Below, one piece after another: positions 54,638 to 64,000 of a stretch of DNA of 64,000 bases. Position numbers and translations under genes: made by a program. The notes under the pieces are model-generated. The model made no database searches. It saw only the letters and a list, made by a program, of their open reading frames with translations, and was not told the DNA's origin. Every line of letters begins with the position of its first letter. Within the stretch, counting starts at the first letter, position 1. The DNA comes from Halomonas citrativorans (GTDB taxonomy: Bacteria; Pseudomonadota; Gammaproteobacteria; Pseudomonadales; Halomonadaceae), in assembly GCF_900163645.1 (NCBI RefSeq), contig NZ_FUKM01000053.1, positions 1 through 64,000 on the forward strand. The letters run 5' to 3'.

Positions 54638-57312
54638 TGCTCCTCCACCACCACCGGTTCGAGCCGGATACGTCGCTTTACGACCTTGATGCTTTTCGTA
54701 CAGAGCTATCCGGCTCGCGCTCACCCATAGCGCCGTTTAAAACGGCGCTTCGTGAGCTCCAGGCCAAGCTGGATGACCGGTTTCGTGCGGGCGCCGATAT
54801 ACGCGATCTGGTGCGAGGGCGTGCCTGGTATTTGGATCAACTGCTCGCCATTGCCTGGGCGCAGCACGCCTGGCCAGATGAAGGCATCGCACTGATTGCC
54901 GTTGGCGGCTATGGCCGAGGGGAGCTGCATCCCCATTCGGACATCGACCTTCAACTACTGCTTGAAGATGACGACGACACCGCTTACCGCGAACCACTCA
55001 CTGCCTTTATCACTTTTTTATGGGATATCGGCCTGGAAATCGGCCACAGCGTACGTTCATTAAACGACTGCGAACGTGAAGCCAAAGCGGACGTCACCGT
55101 CATCACCAACCTGCTTGAGTCCCGTCTGATTGCAGGCCCTGCATCACTGCGCGAAAAAATGCGCGAGCGCTTAAGCGCCGAGCACATTTGGCCAGCCGAC
55201 CGTTTTTTTGAAGCCAAATGGCAAGAGCAAATTGCCCGCCACTACCGTTACAACAACTCCGAATACCACCTTGAGCCTAACCTGAAGAGCTCGCCTGGCG
55301 GCCTACGCGATATTCAGATGATTGGCTGGGTCGCTAAGCGCCACTTCGGTACGGAACAGTACACCGACATTGTCGCCAATGGCTTTATGAACGATGCCGA
55401 GCTGCGTATCTTAAGCCAGGGCCAAGCGTTTTTGTGGCAAGTGCGTTATGCGCTGCATATGTTGACCGACCGCGCCGAAGACCGCCTGCTGTTTGATCAC
55501 CAGCGCACGATTGCTGAGCTGTTTGGCTTTAAAGATACGCCCGAGCGGTTAGCCGTTGAGCAGTTCATGAAGCGCTACTATCGCCACGTAACGGCGCTGG
55601 CCGGACTTAACGACATGCTGCTTCAGCACTTCGACGAAGTGATTTTGCGCGGCAAAGAGGCACTTGAAACCATCCAGCTCAACGAGCGCTTTGAAACCAA
55701 GGGCGGCTATATTCAAGCACGCTCGCGCACGCTGTTTCGTGAGCAGCCTGAAGCCATGTTGGAGCTTTTCCTGCTCATGGCCAGGCACCCGGAAATCGAA
55801 GGCGTACGGGCGGACACCATTCGCTTGATTCGCGACCACCGCCATCAGATTGATGATCACTACCGCGATGACCCTCACCATCAGCGGCTGTTTATGGAAA
55901 TACTGCGCGCCCCCGGCAACGTACCGCGCCAGCTCCGGCGTATGAACCGCTACGGCATATTGGGCAAGTACCTGCCCGAATTTGGCCGAGCCGTAGGATT
56001 GATGCAGCATGATCTGTTCCACATCTACACCGTGGATGCGCATACGCTGCGTCTGCTGAAGTTTTTACACGGCTTTCGCAAACCCGATGCCAAAGACGAC
56101 TTCCCCGTGGCGGCTGCGCTCATCCACCAGCTTCCCAGGCTGGACATTTTGTGGATAGCGGGCCTGTTTCACGATATCGGTAAGGGTCGCGGGGGCGACC
56201 ACTCTGAAATCGGCGCCAAAGACGTTACGCATTTTTGTCAGCACCACCATGTTTCAGCCCACGATACAAAGCTTGCCAGCTGGCTGGTCGAGCACCATTT
56301 GCTCATGTCGATGACCGCTCAGAAGCGCGACATTAGCGACCCTGACGTCATTCGCGACTTTGCACTGATCGTGCGTAACGAAATGCGCCTGGATTATCTT
56401 TACGTACTCACCGTGGCCGATATTAACGCCACCAACCCCACGCTTTGGAACGGTTGGCGGGCATCGCTTTTGCGCCAGCTATATGCTGAAACCAAGCGCG
56501 CCTTACGCCGCGGGTTAAAAAATCCACCGGACCGTGATGACTGGGTGCGGGAAACGCGCTCTGAAGCGCGTTCGCTACTTCAAATCATGGGGCTTGGGCG
56601 CACGCAGATTGATGCACTGTGGGAACCGCTTGGGGAGGACTATTTCCTCCAGTACGCGCCCAGCGAAATTGTCTGGCAAACCCAAGGCATCCTGGCGCAT
56701 AACGCCTCTCCCTTGCCGCTGGTATTAATCAGCGCACCGACGCTTGATATGGCAGAGGGCGGCACTAAAGTGTTTATCCACACACGCTCGGTGGATGACC
56801 TGTTTGCCGCCACCGCCGCCGCCATGGAGCAGCTCGGGCTTTCCATTCATGATGCCCGCATTGCTACCTCGCGCAATAACTGGACGCTAAACACCTTTAT
56901 TGTGCTGGATAGCCACGGTCAACCGATTCGCGACACGGCGCGTATCGAAGAGATGCGCCAACACTTAATCGAAGAGCTGGATGACCCAGACGACTACCCA
57001 GAAATTGTGACTCGCCATACGCCGCGTCAGTTAAAACACTTCAAGGTACCCACCGAAGTGCTGATTGAGCAAGACCCGGCTAACGAGCGCACACTCCTTG
57101 AGCTAACGGCCCCTGACCGACCTGGGCTGCTGGCCCGCGTAGGGCGTATTTTTATGGAGCAGGGTATCGCCCTTTCGGCGGCCAAAATTGCCACGCTGGG
57201 CGAGCGCGTTGAGGACGTTTTCTTTATCACCACGAAAGCAGGCGAACCCTTAACCGATCCGATACGCCAGCAAGAGCTGCGCGAGCGATTAATTGAGGTG
57301 CTAGGCGTGTAA
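54637..57312 (+). CDS. glnD: Bifunctional uridylyltransferase/uridylyl-removing enzyme GlnD
   Basis: The glutamine sensor that uridylylates and de-uridylylates PII proteins, setting nitrogen control. The 891-residue order is complete: nucleotidyltransferase domain with VGGYGRGELHPHSDIDLQL near 89-107 (Asp102 and Asp104), a helical domain, the HD phosphohydrolase motif GLFHDIGKGRGGDHSE near 509-524, and two C-terminal ACT domains (from about 705 and 810, the latter with ELTAPDRPGLLARVGRIF). It is translationally coupled to map, the conserved arrangement. Confidence 0.97.
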   Translation: MLLHHHRFEPDTSLYDLDAFRTELSGSRSPIAPFKTALRELQAKLDDRFRAGADIRDLVRGRAWYLDQLLAIAWAQHAWPDEGIALIAVGGYGRGELHPHSDIDLQLLLEDDDDTAYREPLTAFITFLWDIGLEIGHSVRSLNDCEREAKADVTVITNLLESRLIAGPASLREKMRERLSAEHIWPADRFFEAKWQEQIARHYRYNNSEYHLEPNLKSSPGGLRDIQMIGWVAKRHFGTEQYTDIVANGFMNDAELRILSQGQAFLWQVRYALHMLTDRAEDRLLFDHQRTIAELFGFKDTPERLAVEQFMKRYYRHVTALAGLNDMLLQHFDEVILRGKEALETIQLNERFETKGGYIQARSRTLFREQPEAMLELFLLMARHPEIEGVRADTIRLIRDHRHQIDDHYRDDPHHQRLFMEILRAPGNVPRQLRRMNRYGILGKYLPEFGRAVGLMQHDLFHIYTVDAHTLRLLKFLHGFRKPDAKDDFPVAAALIHQLPRLDILWIAGLFHDIGKGRGGDHSEIGAKDVTHFCQHHHVSAHDTKLASWLVEHHLLMSMTAQKRDISDPDVIRDFALIVRNEMRLDYLYVLTVADINATNPTLWNGWRASLLRQLYAETKRALRRGLKNPPDRDDWVRETRSEARSLLQIMGLGRTQIDALWEPLGEDYFLQYAPSEIVWQTQGILAHNASPLPLVLISAPTLDMAEGGTKVFIHTRSVDDLFAATAAAMEQLGLSIHDARIATSRNNWTLNTFIVLDSHGQPIRDTARIEEMRQHLIEELDDPDDYPEIVTRHTPRQLKHFKVPTEVLIEQDPANERTLLELTAPDRPGLLARVGRIFMEQGIALSAAKIATLGERVEDVFFITTKAGEPLTDPIRQQELRERLIEVLGV

Positions 57313-57344
57313 ACACTTAAAGACGCCGCGCCCCGTGGTTAAAT

Positions 57345-57373
57345 TTGAGCCAACCCCGAGGCTTGCTTATAAT
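57345..57373 (+). promoter_or_regulatory. Predicted promoter of the dapC group
   Basis: TTGAGC (57345-57350) and a consensus TATAAT (57368-57373) are 17 bp apart. The dapC ATG is about 70 bp downstream. Confidence 0.6.
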
Positions 57374-57443
57374 CGGCGCTTAGCCTGCCGTTTAATACGC
57401 CTGCAGGGCATGCTCTCAATAGAACGCTCTCAACGGATACGCC

Positions 57444-58640
57444 ATGAATTCTGATCTCGCCGCCCTACACCCTTATCCGTTTGAGAAACTGGCCGGCCTC
57501 AAAGCTGACCTTACGCCGCCTGCCCATTTGGCGCATATTCCCTTAACCATCGGCGAGCCGCAGCACGCGCCCTACCCAGCAGCGCTTGATGCGCTGGTGA
57601 AGCATCAGCTTGATATGGCACGTTATCCGGCCACCAACGGCCTGCCAAGCTTACGTGAAGCACTCGCTGAGTGGGCGACCATGCGCTTTAAGCTTGCGGG
57701 TCTTGATGCCGAGCGCCAGGTACTGCCGGTTAATGGCACGCGTGAAGCCATTTTTGCGTTTGTACAGGCCGCATTGGACCGTACTCGGCCTGCCAAGGTG
57801 ATAGTGCCCAACCCGTTTTACCAGATTTATGAAGGTGCAACGCTGTTGGCTGGCGGTCAACCGGTGTATTTAAACTGCACGGCCGAGAATGGCTTTCGGC
57901 CAGATTTTGCCAGTGTCAGCCCCGACACCTGGCGTGATGTGCAAATCGTATTTATCTGCTCACCTGGCAACCCATCCGGCGCGGTTACGTCAATGGATGA
58001 GTTTAAACAACTGATTGCGCTGGCCGACGAGCACGATTTCATCATTGCTTCTGATGAGTGCTATTCCGAGCTTTACCTGGATGAAAACGCGCCACCGCCG
58101 GGGCTATTACAGGCTTGCGCTGAGCTTGGTCGTAACGATTACCGGCGCTGCGTCGTCTTCCACTCGCTCTCCAAGCGCTCCAACCTGCCGGGCTTGCGCT
58201 CTGGCTTTGTTGCGGGCGATGCGGACATTCTTACGCCGTTCAAGCGCTACCGTACCTATCATGGCTGTGCCATGTCGCTGCCGGTTCAGCATGCCTCAAT
58301 AGCAGCCTGGCAGGATGAAGCGCACGTACGCGCCAATCGCGATGCGTACCGTGAAAAATTCAGCGCCGTGGTAGAGGTACTGGCCCCGGTGATGGACTTC
58401 CCAACGCCAGAGGCAAGCTTTTACCTGTGGCCCGCTGTACCAGGTGGGGATGATATCGGTTTCACCCAGCGACTTTACACCGAGCAACACGTTAGCGTGC
58501 TGCCCGGCAGCTTGATGGGCCGTCCTGATGCTCAGGGCATTAATCCAGGCACGGGGCGGCTACGCCTAGCCCTGGTGGCGGAGCTTGCGCCCACTCTGGA
58601 AGCAGCGCAGCGTATCCGCCAGCTTATTGAGCGCGGTTAA
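57444..58640 (+). CDS. dapC: Succinyldiaminopimelate transaminase DapC
   Basis: A PLP enzyme of the succinylase branch of lysine and diaminopimelate synthesis, using glutamate as amino donor. The 398-residue fold-type I aminotransferase begins MNSDLAALHPYPFEKLAGLK, typical of the DapC group. The PLP lysine is in HSLSKRSNLPGLRSG and the cofactor segments ICSPGNPSGAV and ASDECYSELY are intact. Clustering with dapD and dapE supports DapC over other aminotransferases. A consensus-like promoter precedes it. Confidence 0.94.
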   Translation: MNSDLAALHPYPFEKLAGLKADLTPPAHLAHIPLTIGEPQHAPYPAALDALVKHQLDMARYPATNGLPSLREALAEWATMRFKLAGLDAERQVLPVNGTREAIFAFVQAALDRTRPAKVIVPNPFYQIYEGATLLAGGQPVYLNCTAENGFRPDFASVSPDTWRDVQIVFICSPGNPSGAVTSMDEFKQLIALADEHDFIIASDECYSELYLDENAPPPGLLQACAELGRNDYRRCVVFHSLSKRSNLPGLRSGFVAGDADILTPFKRYRTYHGCAMSLPVQHASIAAWQDEAHVRANRDAYREKFSAVVEVLAPVMDFPTPEASFYLWPAVPGGDDIGFTQRLYTEQHVSVLPGSLMGRPDAQGINPGTGRLRLALVAELAPTLEAAQRIRQLIERG

Positions 58641-58679
58641 TTCACCTTTTACGGCACGAACAGCTCGAAAGGAGATACC

Positions 58680-59027
58680 ATGTTTACACTCTATGTCATT
58701 GATACCTGTGATACGTGTCGTAAGGCGCGCAAAGCGCTGGAAGCGAACGGCGTGCCTTTTAAAACCCATGATTTGCGTAAAGATGGTCTTTCGGCGAGCC
58801 TGCTTGAGCATCTTTTGGAGCGGGCACCACTGCTGGAAGTCGTCAACAAGCGCAGCAAGACCTGGCGCGACCTTCCCCAGGAAGACAAAGACAGCCTGGA
58901 TGCTAACTCTGCGCGCCAGCTGTTGCTCCAACACCCAACACTGCTTAAACGACCACTGCTGGATACCGGCAGTGACGCCTTAAAAGTAGGTTATCGCGAC
59001 GGCGATTACGATAAAATCAGTGGCTGA
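58680..59027 (+). CDS. ArsC/Spx-family protein (YffB-like)
   Basis: A 115-residue thioredoxin-fold protein with the N-terminal CDTC motif (IDTCDTCRKARKALE), the ArsC/Spx signature, and the conserved YRDGDYDKI end. The E. coli relative YffB likewise lies next to dapE, and this position between dapC and dapD is similar. No transferase or regulatory function has been settled for this branch; glutathione-dependent reduction has been suggested. It lacks the Arg triad of true arsenate reductases, as far as visible. It may be co-expressed with the dap genes without acting in that pathway. Confidence 0.88.
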   Translation: MFTLYVIDTCDTCRKARKALEANGVPFKTHDLRKDGLSASLLEHLLERAPLLEVVNKRSKTWRDLPQEDKDSLDANSARQLLLQHPTLLKRPLLDTGSDALKVGYRDGDYDKISG

Positions 59028-59136
59028 TCCAACGCTACTATTTTGCTTATTTTTGAATCAACACTTTGTTATACCGCCGCTTTTACGTTAGCTAATGACC
59101 CGGTTAACAACGTTATCAACAACAGGATGAACTTTT

Positions 59137-60162
59137 ATGCTGAGCTTTGCGCTTGGAATTGGCACGCAAAACACTCAAGGCGATTGGCTGGAAATTTACT
59201 ACCCGGCACCGCTCTTCAGCCCGCAGGAAAGCCTGATAAATGCGGCCAAACAAGCGCTTGATGCGCCGCATGGCAATGTCGCCGTTAGCTTTTTGCCAGA
59301 AGATTGCACCCGCTTAGCCAAGGCGCTTGAGGCAGCCGGGCACCCTGAACAGGCTGAGCTTGCTGAGTCGCTGGCCGCCAGCCAACGCCCATTGGTAGCC
59401 ATGTTCCTGGAAACGGATCAGGCTCCGCAAACGGCGCCAGAGGTCTATCTTAAGCTGCACCTGCTATCGCATCGCCTGGTCAAGCCGCATGGTCTTGACC
59501 TGACCGGCATGTTTGGCCTGCTGCGCAATATTGCCTGGACCAGCGAAGGCGCCATCGATATCGAAGAGCTGCCAGCGCGGCGCCTAAAAGCCCGCCTCGC
59601 CGGTCGTGCTCTGTCCGTCGACTGTGTCGATAAATTCCCCAAAATGACCGATTACGTTGTGCCGACCGGTGTACGCATTGCCGACACGGCGCGGGTACGG
59701 TTGGGCGCTCATTTGGGTGAAGGCACCACGGTAATGCATGAAGGTTTTGTTAACTTCAATGCAGGTACCGAAGGCCCCGGCATGATTGAAGGCCGTATTT
59801 CAGCCGGCGTGATGGTCGGCAAAGGGTCTGACCTGGGCGGCGGTTGCTCCACCATGGGCACGCTGTCAGGCGGTGGCAATATTGTTATCAAGGTCGGCGA
59901 AGGCTGCTTGATCGGTGCCAATGCCGGTATCGGCATTCCGCTGGGCGACCGCTGCACGGTGGAGTCCGGTTTGTATATCACCGCAGGCACCAAAGTGGCC
60001 TTGCTGGACGATCAGGGCAACGAAGTGAAAACGCTGGCGGCACGTGAACTGGCGGGCCAAAACGACCTGCTGCTACGCCGCAACTCTAAAAATGGCCGCG
60101 TCGAGTGCCTGACCAATAAAAGCGCCATCGCGCTAAATGAGGCGCTGCATGCCCATAACTGA
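59137..60162 (+). CDS. dapD: 2,3,4,5-tetrahydropyridine-2,6-dicarboxylate N-succinyltransferase DapD
   Basis: It transfers succinyl from succinyl-CoA to tetrahydrodipicolinate. The 341-residue form is the longer type found in Pseudomonas and relatives, with an N-terminal domain that E. coli DapD does not share, then a left-handed beta-helix: [20 protein letters not shown], the acidic catalytic region [20 protein letters not shown], and [16 protein letters not shown]. Its end overlaps dapE by 14 bases. Confidence 0.94.
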   Translation: MLSFALGIGTQNTQGDWLEIYYPAPLFSPQESLINAAKQALDAPHGNVAVSFLPEDCTRLAKALEAAGHPEQAELAESLAASQRPLVAMFLETDQAPQTAPEVYLKLHLLSHRLVKPHGLDLTGMFGLLRNIAWTSEGAIDIEELPARRLKARLAGRALSVDCVDKFPKMTDYVVPTGVRIADTARVRLGAHLGEGTTVMHEGFVNFNAGTEGPGMIEGRISAGVMVGKGSDLGGGCSTMGTLSGGGNIVIKVGEGCLIGANAGIGIPLGDRCTVESGLYITAGTKVALLDDQGNEVKTLAARELAGQNDLLLRRNSKNGRVECLTNKSAIALNEALHAHN

Positions 60163-61321
60163 GCCTGACACGCTGTCGCCCACGCTACAGCTTGCCTTTG
60201 ATCTGCTCAGCCGCCCGTCAGTGACGCCGGATGATGAAGGCTGCCAGGACGTAATGATCGAGCGCTTAACAGCGCTCGGTTTTCATATTGAGCGTATGCC
60301 GTTTGGCGATGTACAGAACTTCTGGGCAGTACGTGGCCATCACGGCCCGGTGATTGCCCTTGCGGGTCATACCGATGTCGTGCCCAGCGGGCCACCGAAC
60401 GGCTGGGAATTCCCGCCGTTTTCTCCCTGTATTGACGATCACGGTATGCTTTGTGCCCGTGGCGCCGCCGATATGAAGGGCAGCCTGGCCGCTATGCTAA
60501 CCGCCGTGGAGCGTTTTGTGGCTCGCTACCCCGACCACGATGGGCGTATTGCGTTTTTAATCACCTCCGATGAGGAAGGCCCTGCGGTGGATGGCACTCG
60601 CGCCGTGGTCGAGCAGCTGCGCGAACGCAATGAGCGGCTTGATTACTGTATCGTCGGTGAACCTTCCTCTACCGAACACCTTGGCGACGTGATCAAGAAT
60701 GGCCGCCGCGGCTCGCTTGGTGGCGTTTTACGTATTCAGGGGATTCAGGGGCACGTAGCCTACCCGCACCTGGCGCGCAACCCCATTCATCAGGCGATGC
60801 CCGCGCTGGATGCACTCGTCAATGAACACTGGGATGGGGGCAATGATTTTTTCCCGGCCACCAGCTTTCAGATTTCCAACCTGCGAGCGGGCACTGGGGC
60901 GACTAACGTCATCCCCGGCGAAGTAGAAGTGGTATTCAACTTCCGCTTCTCGACGGAAGTCACGCATGAGCAGCTTAAGGCACGTACAGAGGCGATTCTT
61001 GACCAGTACGGTCTGGCGTATCAGCTGGACTGGACGCTGAACGGCGAGCCGTTCCTAACCGCAGAAGGCGAGCTGGTCAACGCGGCCATACGCGGTGTAG
61101 AAGCCGTTACCGGCAAACGCCCGGCGCTATCCACCAGCGGCGGCACGTCTGATGGGCGTTTTATTGCTACATTGGGTGCTCAAGTGGTGGAACTTGGCCC
61201 GCTTAACGACACTATTCACAAAGTGAATGAGCGCGTACGCGCTAGCGACCTGGATGATTTGAGCCGAATCTATGAGGCAACGCTTCAGGCCCTACTCACG
61301 CTTGATGAGGTCAACGTATGA
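60149..61321 (+). CDS. dapE: Succinyl-diaminopimelate desuccinylase DapE
   Basis: A dizinc M20 hydrolase that removes succinate to give LL-diaminopimelate. The 390-residue protein has the zinc ligands His in [12 protein letters not shown], Asp in [16 protein letters not shown], the catalytic Glu pair in [12 protein letters not shown], and a late His in [11 protein letters not shown]. The frame has an ATG-like start at 60137, but the ATG at 60149 has GAGG six bases before it and is preferred. It shares its stop with the start of the next gene (ATGA). Confidence 0.97.
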   Translation: MPITEPDTLSPTLQLAFDLLSRPSVTPDDEGCQDVMIERLTALGFHIERMPFGDVQNFWAVRGHHGPVIALAGHTDVVPSGPPNGWEFPPFSPCIDDHGMLCARGAADMKGSLAAMLTAVERFVARYPDHDGRIAFLITSDEEGPAVDGTRAVVEQLRERNERLDYCIVGEPSSTEHLGDVIKNGRRGSLGGVLRIQGIQGHVAYPHLARNPIHQAMPALDALVNEHWDGGNDFFPATSFQISNLRAGTGATNVIPGEVEVVFNFRFSTEVTHEQLKARTEAILDQYGLAYQLDWTLNGEPFLTAEGELVNAAIRGVEAVTGKRPALSTSGGTSDGRFIATLGAQVVELGPLNDTIHKVNERVRASDLDDLSRIYEATLQALLTLDEVNV

Positions 61322-61707
61322 TGGAGCGCTACCCGGACATTGAAGTGTATGTCGCCAGCATTTCACTGGAAGCGCTTAACGCATGGCTTGCCAGTGCGCT
61401 TGCTGCACCGCCATTAAGCCCTGCCGGCAAAGGCAAGTGGAAAACCCATGGCCAACACCAGGGGAAAGAGGTGCCCATACTGTTGGTCGAAAAAGCAGCT
61501 GACCGCTTTGCAAGCTTATGGTTTGACAGTAGCCATACGCCCTGGATGACCGACCAAGAGTGCGCGCAACACGCCGCAGAGGCGCTGCAAACGGAAGTGC
61601 GATGCTCGCTTGGCGGCTGGCATCCAGGCGATGACCCTGACCGCTTCTGGCAGGTGCTACCCGGCGGAAAAGAAGGCGCTATTGAGTGGCCCGATTCAGG
61701 CCGCTAA
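61318..61707 (+). CDS. Small protein of unknown function coupled to dapE
   Basis: A 129-residue acidic, Trp-rich protein whose ATG overlaps the dapE stop, so it is made from the same message. It shows no signal peptide, membrane segment or recognised domain. The conserved-looking parts are [18 protein letters not shown] (residues 11-28), [17 protein letters not shown] (68-84) and [20 protein letters not shown] (97-116), the last rich in Gly, Trp and Asp. A similar short gene after dapE is plausible in related genomes, but this was not checked. No function is proposed beyond co-expression with dap genes. Confidence 0.75.
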   Translation: MMERYPDIEVYVASISLEALNAWLASALAAPPLSPAGKGKWKTHGQHQGKEVPILLVEKAADRFASLWFDSSHTPWMTDQECAQHAAEALQTEVRCSLGGWHPGDDPDRFWQVLPGGKEGAIEWPDSGR

Positions 61708-61766
61708 CGCTGCCTGAAAAAAGACGGCATAAATACAGTTTTTTTGAAGTACTGTTCTTAAAATGC

Positions 61767-61794
61767 AATCGACCCCGCCGGGGCGGGGTCGATT
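61767..61794. terminator. Convergent terminator between the dap group and the cold-shock gene
   Basis: A 13-bp stem (AATCGACCCCGCC/GGCGGGGTCGATT) with a 2-base loop lies between the convergent genes. On the minus strand it is followed by a short T run after GCA. Confidence 0.75.
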
Positions 61795-61826
61795 ATGTTC
61801 ACATTGATACTACGCTTGTGGACATG

Positions 61827-62381
61827 CTACTCAATAATGCTCACATCATCGGCCTGTAAACCACGGTCATTCTTCATGACGTGGTAACGCACAATTTGGC
61901 CTTCTGCCAGCATACGCGGGCCGCGACCCCGGATAGCACGAAAGTGAACAAATACATCTTCGCCATTATCACGAGTAATAAAGCCATAGCCTTTATTGGT
62001 ATTAAACCACTTTACTTCACCCTCTTCCCGACCGTCGTTGGGATCGATGACGTCTTCCTCTTCATCGTCCCGTTCGTCGGCAGGCTGGGGCTGACGCGGC
62101 GCAGCTTTAACACGCGTGTCGCCTGAGCTTTCTACTTTCGGTTTAACGACTAGCGGCGGAGCTAGAGCAGCCGACGCTAACGTACCTATAAATAAAACGA
62201 TGAAGCTGCCCAAGGCAACGGCAATGTAAACACCACTGATGCCGCTAATGGCTAACTCTGCCTGCCATAAATCGGCCAGAGGCGCGTTGGTTAAATGAAC
62301 AATCCCCGCCAGCAAAAGCGGCGTGGGGGCGGCTAGTAATACACTGATTAAGAAACAGCGAAACACAACTTTTGGATTCAT
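61827..62381 (-). CDS. Membrane-anchored cold-shock-domain protein
   Basis: A 184-residue protein with an unusual build. Two membrane helices fill residues 7-30 and 47-76. An acidic and Pro-rich linker (about 80-117) includes DERDDEEEDVIDPND. A complete cold-shock domain occupies 120-184, with the RNA-binding motifs KGYGFITRD (RNP1) and DVFVHF (RNP2). Free CspA proteins are about 70 residues. The anchor should hold the nucleic-acid-binding domain at the inner face of the membrane, if both ends are cytoplasmic. A function in RNA handling near the membrane is an inference. The gene is convergent with the dap group. Confidence 0.85.
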   Translation of the reverse strand: MNPKVVFRCFLISVLLAAPTPLLLAGIVHLTNAPLADLWQAELAISGISGVYIAVALGSFIVLFIGTLASAALAPPLVVKPKVESSGDTRVKAAPRQPQPADERDDEEEDVIDPNDGREEGEVKWFNTNKGYGFITRDNGEDVFVHFRAIRGRGPRMLAEGQIVRYHVMKNDRGLQADDVSIIE

Positions 62382-62491
62382 AGATGATAAAAGCTCTCTT
62401 GTTGTATGGGTAACGAACGAAAGACAATACCCGAACTACCAGGCCCATTCCTAACAGTACCGGACATATTACACAAGGTTGCCATGTTACC

Positions 62492-62740
62492 ATGACACAA
62501 GACTTTTCTCCTGCTGAGCTAAATCAACTTTTCGAAAATCTCGAAAGCCGCCTGGCCTACCAGGAACACTGGCTGGACACGCTTGACCAAGCGGTTGTCC
62601 AACAGGAAAAGCGGCTTGCCAAGCTAGAACAGCTTAGCGCATTAATGCGTGAACGCCTGCGTGAACAGCATCAAGCGTTCCAGGCGGGCGACCATCAGGG
62701 GGAAAGCCGCCCTGAAGATGAGGTGCCACCTCACTATTAA
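62492..62740 (+). CDS. slyX: SlyX family protein
   Basis: An 82-residue, almost wholly helical protein with the SlyX pattern LENLESRLAYQEHWLDTLDQ, AVVQQEKRLAKLEQLSALMR and a C-terminal PPHY. It is predicted to form a coiled coil. The role of the family is unknown. In E. coli slyX lies near slyD; here it lies between the cold-shock gene and alanine dehydrogenase. Confidence 0.9.
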   Translation: MTQDFSPAELNQLFENLESRLAYQEHWLDTLDQAVVQQEKRLAKLEQLSALMRERLREQHQAFQAGDHQGESRPEDEVPPHY

Positions 62741-62806
62741 CGATGACAAACATTAAAACCCACTGCCGAGTCCTGAGGGTTAGCGCCTCTGATCGGAAAT
62801 GCGTAC

Positions 62807-63925
62807 TTATCGTGTTGCCGCGCTTGCTGGGGCGATACACGCCAAACCAAAGGCATCGGCAACGGCCTGGTAGGTCACTTGGCCAGCATGGACATTGAGC
62901 CCTGGCAGAAAGTGGGGATCATCGCTTAGCGCCTGCTGCCAGCCTTTATTGGCCAGCGCCAACACGAAGGGCAGCGTGGCATTGGTGAGACCGAGGGTTG
63001 ATGTGCGTGACACGCCGCCCGGCATATTGGCCACACAGTAATGAACAATTCCATCCACGATATACGTGGGCTCAGCGTGGGTGGTGGGCTTGCTGGTTTC
63101 AAAGCAGCCGCCCTGGTCGATCGCTACATCCACCAGCACGCTGCCTGGCTTCATATCGCTAAGCATAGCGCGGGTAATCAACTTGGGCGCCGCCGCACCA
63201 GGTATTAACACGGCGCCAACAATCATATCGGACTCGCGCACGGCGTTATCCAGCGCATCAGCGGTGGAATAAACCGTTTTGATACGCCCCTGGTAGCGGC
63301 GATCCAGAACATCTAGCCGCGCCAGTGACGTATCCAAAATAGTGACATCCGCGCCCAGCCCCAGTGCCATTCTCGCGGCGTTTTCACCTACGACGCCGCC
63401 ACCTATTACGGTGACGGTTGCCGGTGCAACCCCCGGCACGCCGGGCAACAGAACGCCAGCGCCCCCTTGGGCTTTTTCCAGGCTATGCGCCCCTGCTTGA
63501 ACAGCCATACGCCCGGCCACAGTACTCATTGGCGCAAGCAGCGGCAGCCCACCATTGGCATCCGTAATCGTCTCATAAGCGATACAGGTAGCCCCGCTCT
63601 CCATTAAGCCCCGCGTCAGGGCTTCTTCCGCTGCAAGGTGCAAATAGGTAAACAGCGTATGCTGGGAAGTGAGACGCGCAACCTCTTCCACCTGGGGCTC
63701 TTTTACTTTAAGAATCAGCTCGGCATTTTTCCACAAGGCGTCGACATCACTTTCGGTCTGCGCACCCGCAGCCTCATAGTCGCTATCGCTAAAACCTGCG
63801 CCCTCGCCTGCGCTTGCCTGCACACTAACGGTGTGGCCACGCTGGGCAAGCTCACGCACGCCGGTGGGCGTTAGGGCGACACGATACTCGTGGTTTTTGA
63901 TCTCTTTGGGGACGGCAATCTGCAT
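62807..63925 (-). CDS. ald: Alanine dehydrogenase
   Basis: An NAD-dependent enzyme interconverting L-alanine with pyruvate and ammonia. The 372-residue protein begins [20 protein letters not shown]. It has the substrate Lys near 75 in LILKVKEPQ, His96 in FTYLHLA, the NAD motif [15 protein letters not shown] near 174-188 and the later region [13 protein letters not shown]. Length matches the family. It is transcribed towards slyX; the promoter lies in the last 75 bases of the window and was not resolved. Confidence 0.97.
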   Translation of the reverse strand: MQIAVPKEIKNHEYRVALTPTGVRELAQRGHTVSVQASAGEGAGFSDSDYEAAGAQTESDVDALWKNAELILKVKEPQVEEVARLTSQHTLFTYLHLAAEEALTRGLMESGATCIAYETITDANGGLPLLAPMSTVAGRMAVQAGAHSLEKAQGGAGVLLPGVPGVAPATVTVIGGGVVGENAARMALGLGADVTILDTSLARLDVLDRRYQGRIKTVYSTADALDNAVRESDMIVGAVLIPGAAAPKLITRAMLSDMKPGSVLVDVAIDQGGCFETSKPTTHAEPTYIVDGIVHYCVANMPGGVSRTSTLGLTNATLPFVLALANKGWQQALSDDPHFLPGLNVHAGQVTYQAVADAFGLACIAPASAATR

Positions 63926-64000
63926 AGCGATCTCTCTTTTTGTGCGTAAGGTTAAACGGCTGTCTTAGCATTACAGCACAGCTCAAGCGACCCACCACCT

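Noticed and set aside
1-64000. Defence islands, prophage, CRISPR arrays, tRNA or rRNA genes
   Set aside because: None were recognised. Nearly all sequence is accounted for by core genes with conserved order, and no regularly spaced repeats or integrase genes were seen.

Overview
The window is a stretch of gammaproteobacterial chromosome, most likely from the Halomonas group (Halomonadaceae). The basis is moderate to high GC, the classical gammaproteobacterial order rpsB-tsf-pyrH-frr-uppS-cdsA-dxr-rseP-bamA-skp-lpxD-fabZ-lpxA-lpxB-rnhB-dnaE-accA-tilS, the pairs lptF/lptG with pepA-holC-valS and map-glnD with the dap genes, and the acidic, Asp/Glu-rich character of several proteins. The genus is inferred from overall resemblance, not from a marker search. 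No rRNA, tRNA, CRISPR array, prophage or complete mobile element was recognised.

Layout. 1-0.35 kb: the end of an IS3-family (IS150-like) element cuts off a type VI secretion vgrG after 98 codons. 0.5-2.4 kb (minus): truC, tcdA and a DUF1653 gene. 2.56-4.8 kb (plus): periplasmic Cu/Zn superoxide dismutase and a CstA-type transporter. 5.0-10.1 kb (plus): a peptide/nickel-family ABC transporter with two ATPases, a lipoprotein binding protein and a single fused permease; a Zur-like palindrome overlaps its probable promoter. 10.2-11.1 kb: bacterioferritin and its ferredoxin. 11.3-13.9 kb (minus): RDD protein, lptG, lptF. 13.9-21.4 kb (plus): pepA, ilvE, holC, an MFS transporter and valS. 21.5-25.2 kb: glyoxalase I, envelope lipoproteins, a YdjM-like membrane protein and a DUF3087 protein. 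25.2-26.8 kb (minus): a DAHP synthase preceded by what looks like a transcription attenuator with two short aromatic-rich reading frames. 26.9-30.5 kb (minus): fre-like flavin reductase, ubiD, rho; ppx is divergent. 32.7-53.5 kb (minus): the long lipid/envelope/translation cluster listed above. 53.8-61.7 kb (plus): map, glnD, dapC, an ArsC/Spx-like gene, dapD, dapE and a small unknown gene. 61.8-63.9 kb: a membrane-anchored cold-shock-domain protein, slyX and alanine dehydrogenase.

How the genes work together. Most of the window is core metabolism. Isoprenoid carrier, CDP-diacylglycerol, lipid A and outer-membrane assembly genes sit beside ribosomal protein S2, EF-Ts, ribosome recycling factor and UMP kinase, followed by the replicative polymerase and acetyl-CoA carboxylase. 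LptF/LptG complete LPS export. DapC, DapD and DapE form the succinylase branch of lysine/meso-diaminopimelate synthesis, next to the nitrogen sensor GlnD.

The less ordinary signals are regulatory: the aromatic-leader attenuator of the DAHP synthase, the Zur-like site on the fused-permease ABC operon, a strong promoter followed by a terminator-like hairpin just before fabZ, and a Fur-like box plus a Shine-Dalgarno-masking hairpin in front of bfd. No convincing new multigene system was found. The best candidates for new biology are the DAHP synthase leader and the Zur-linked transporter.
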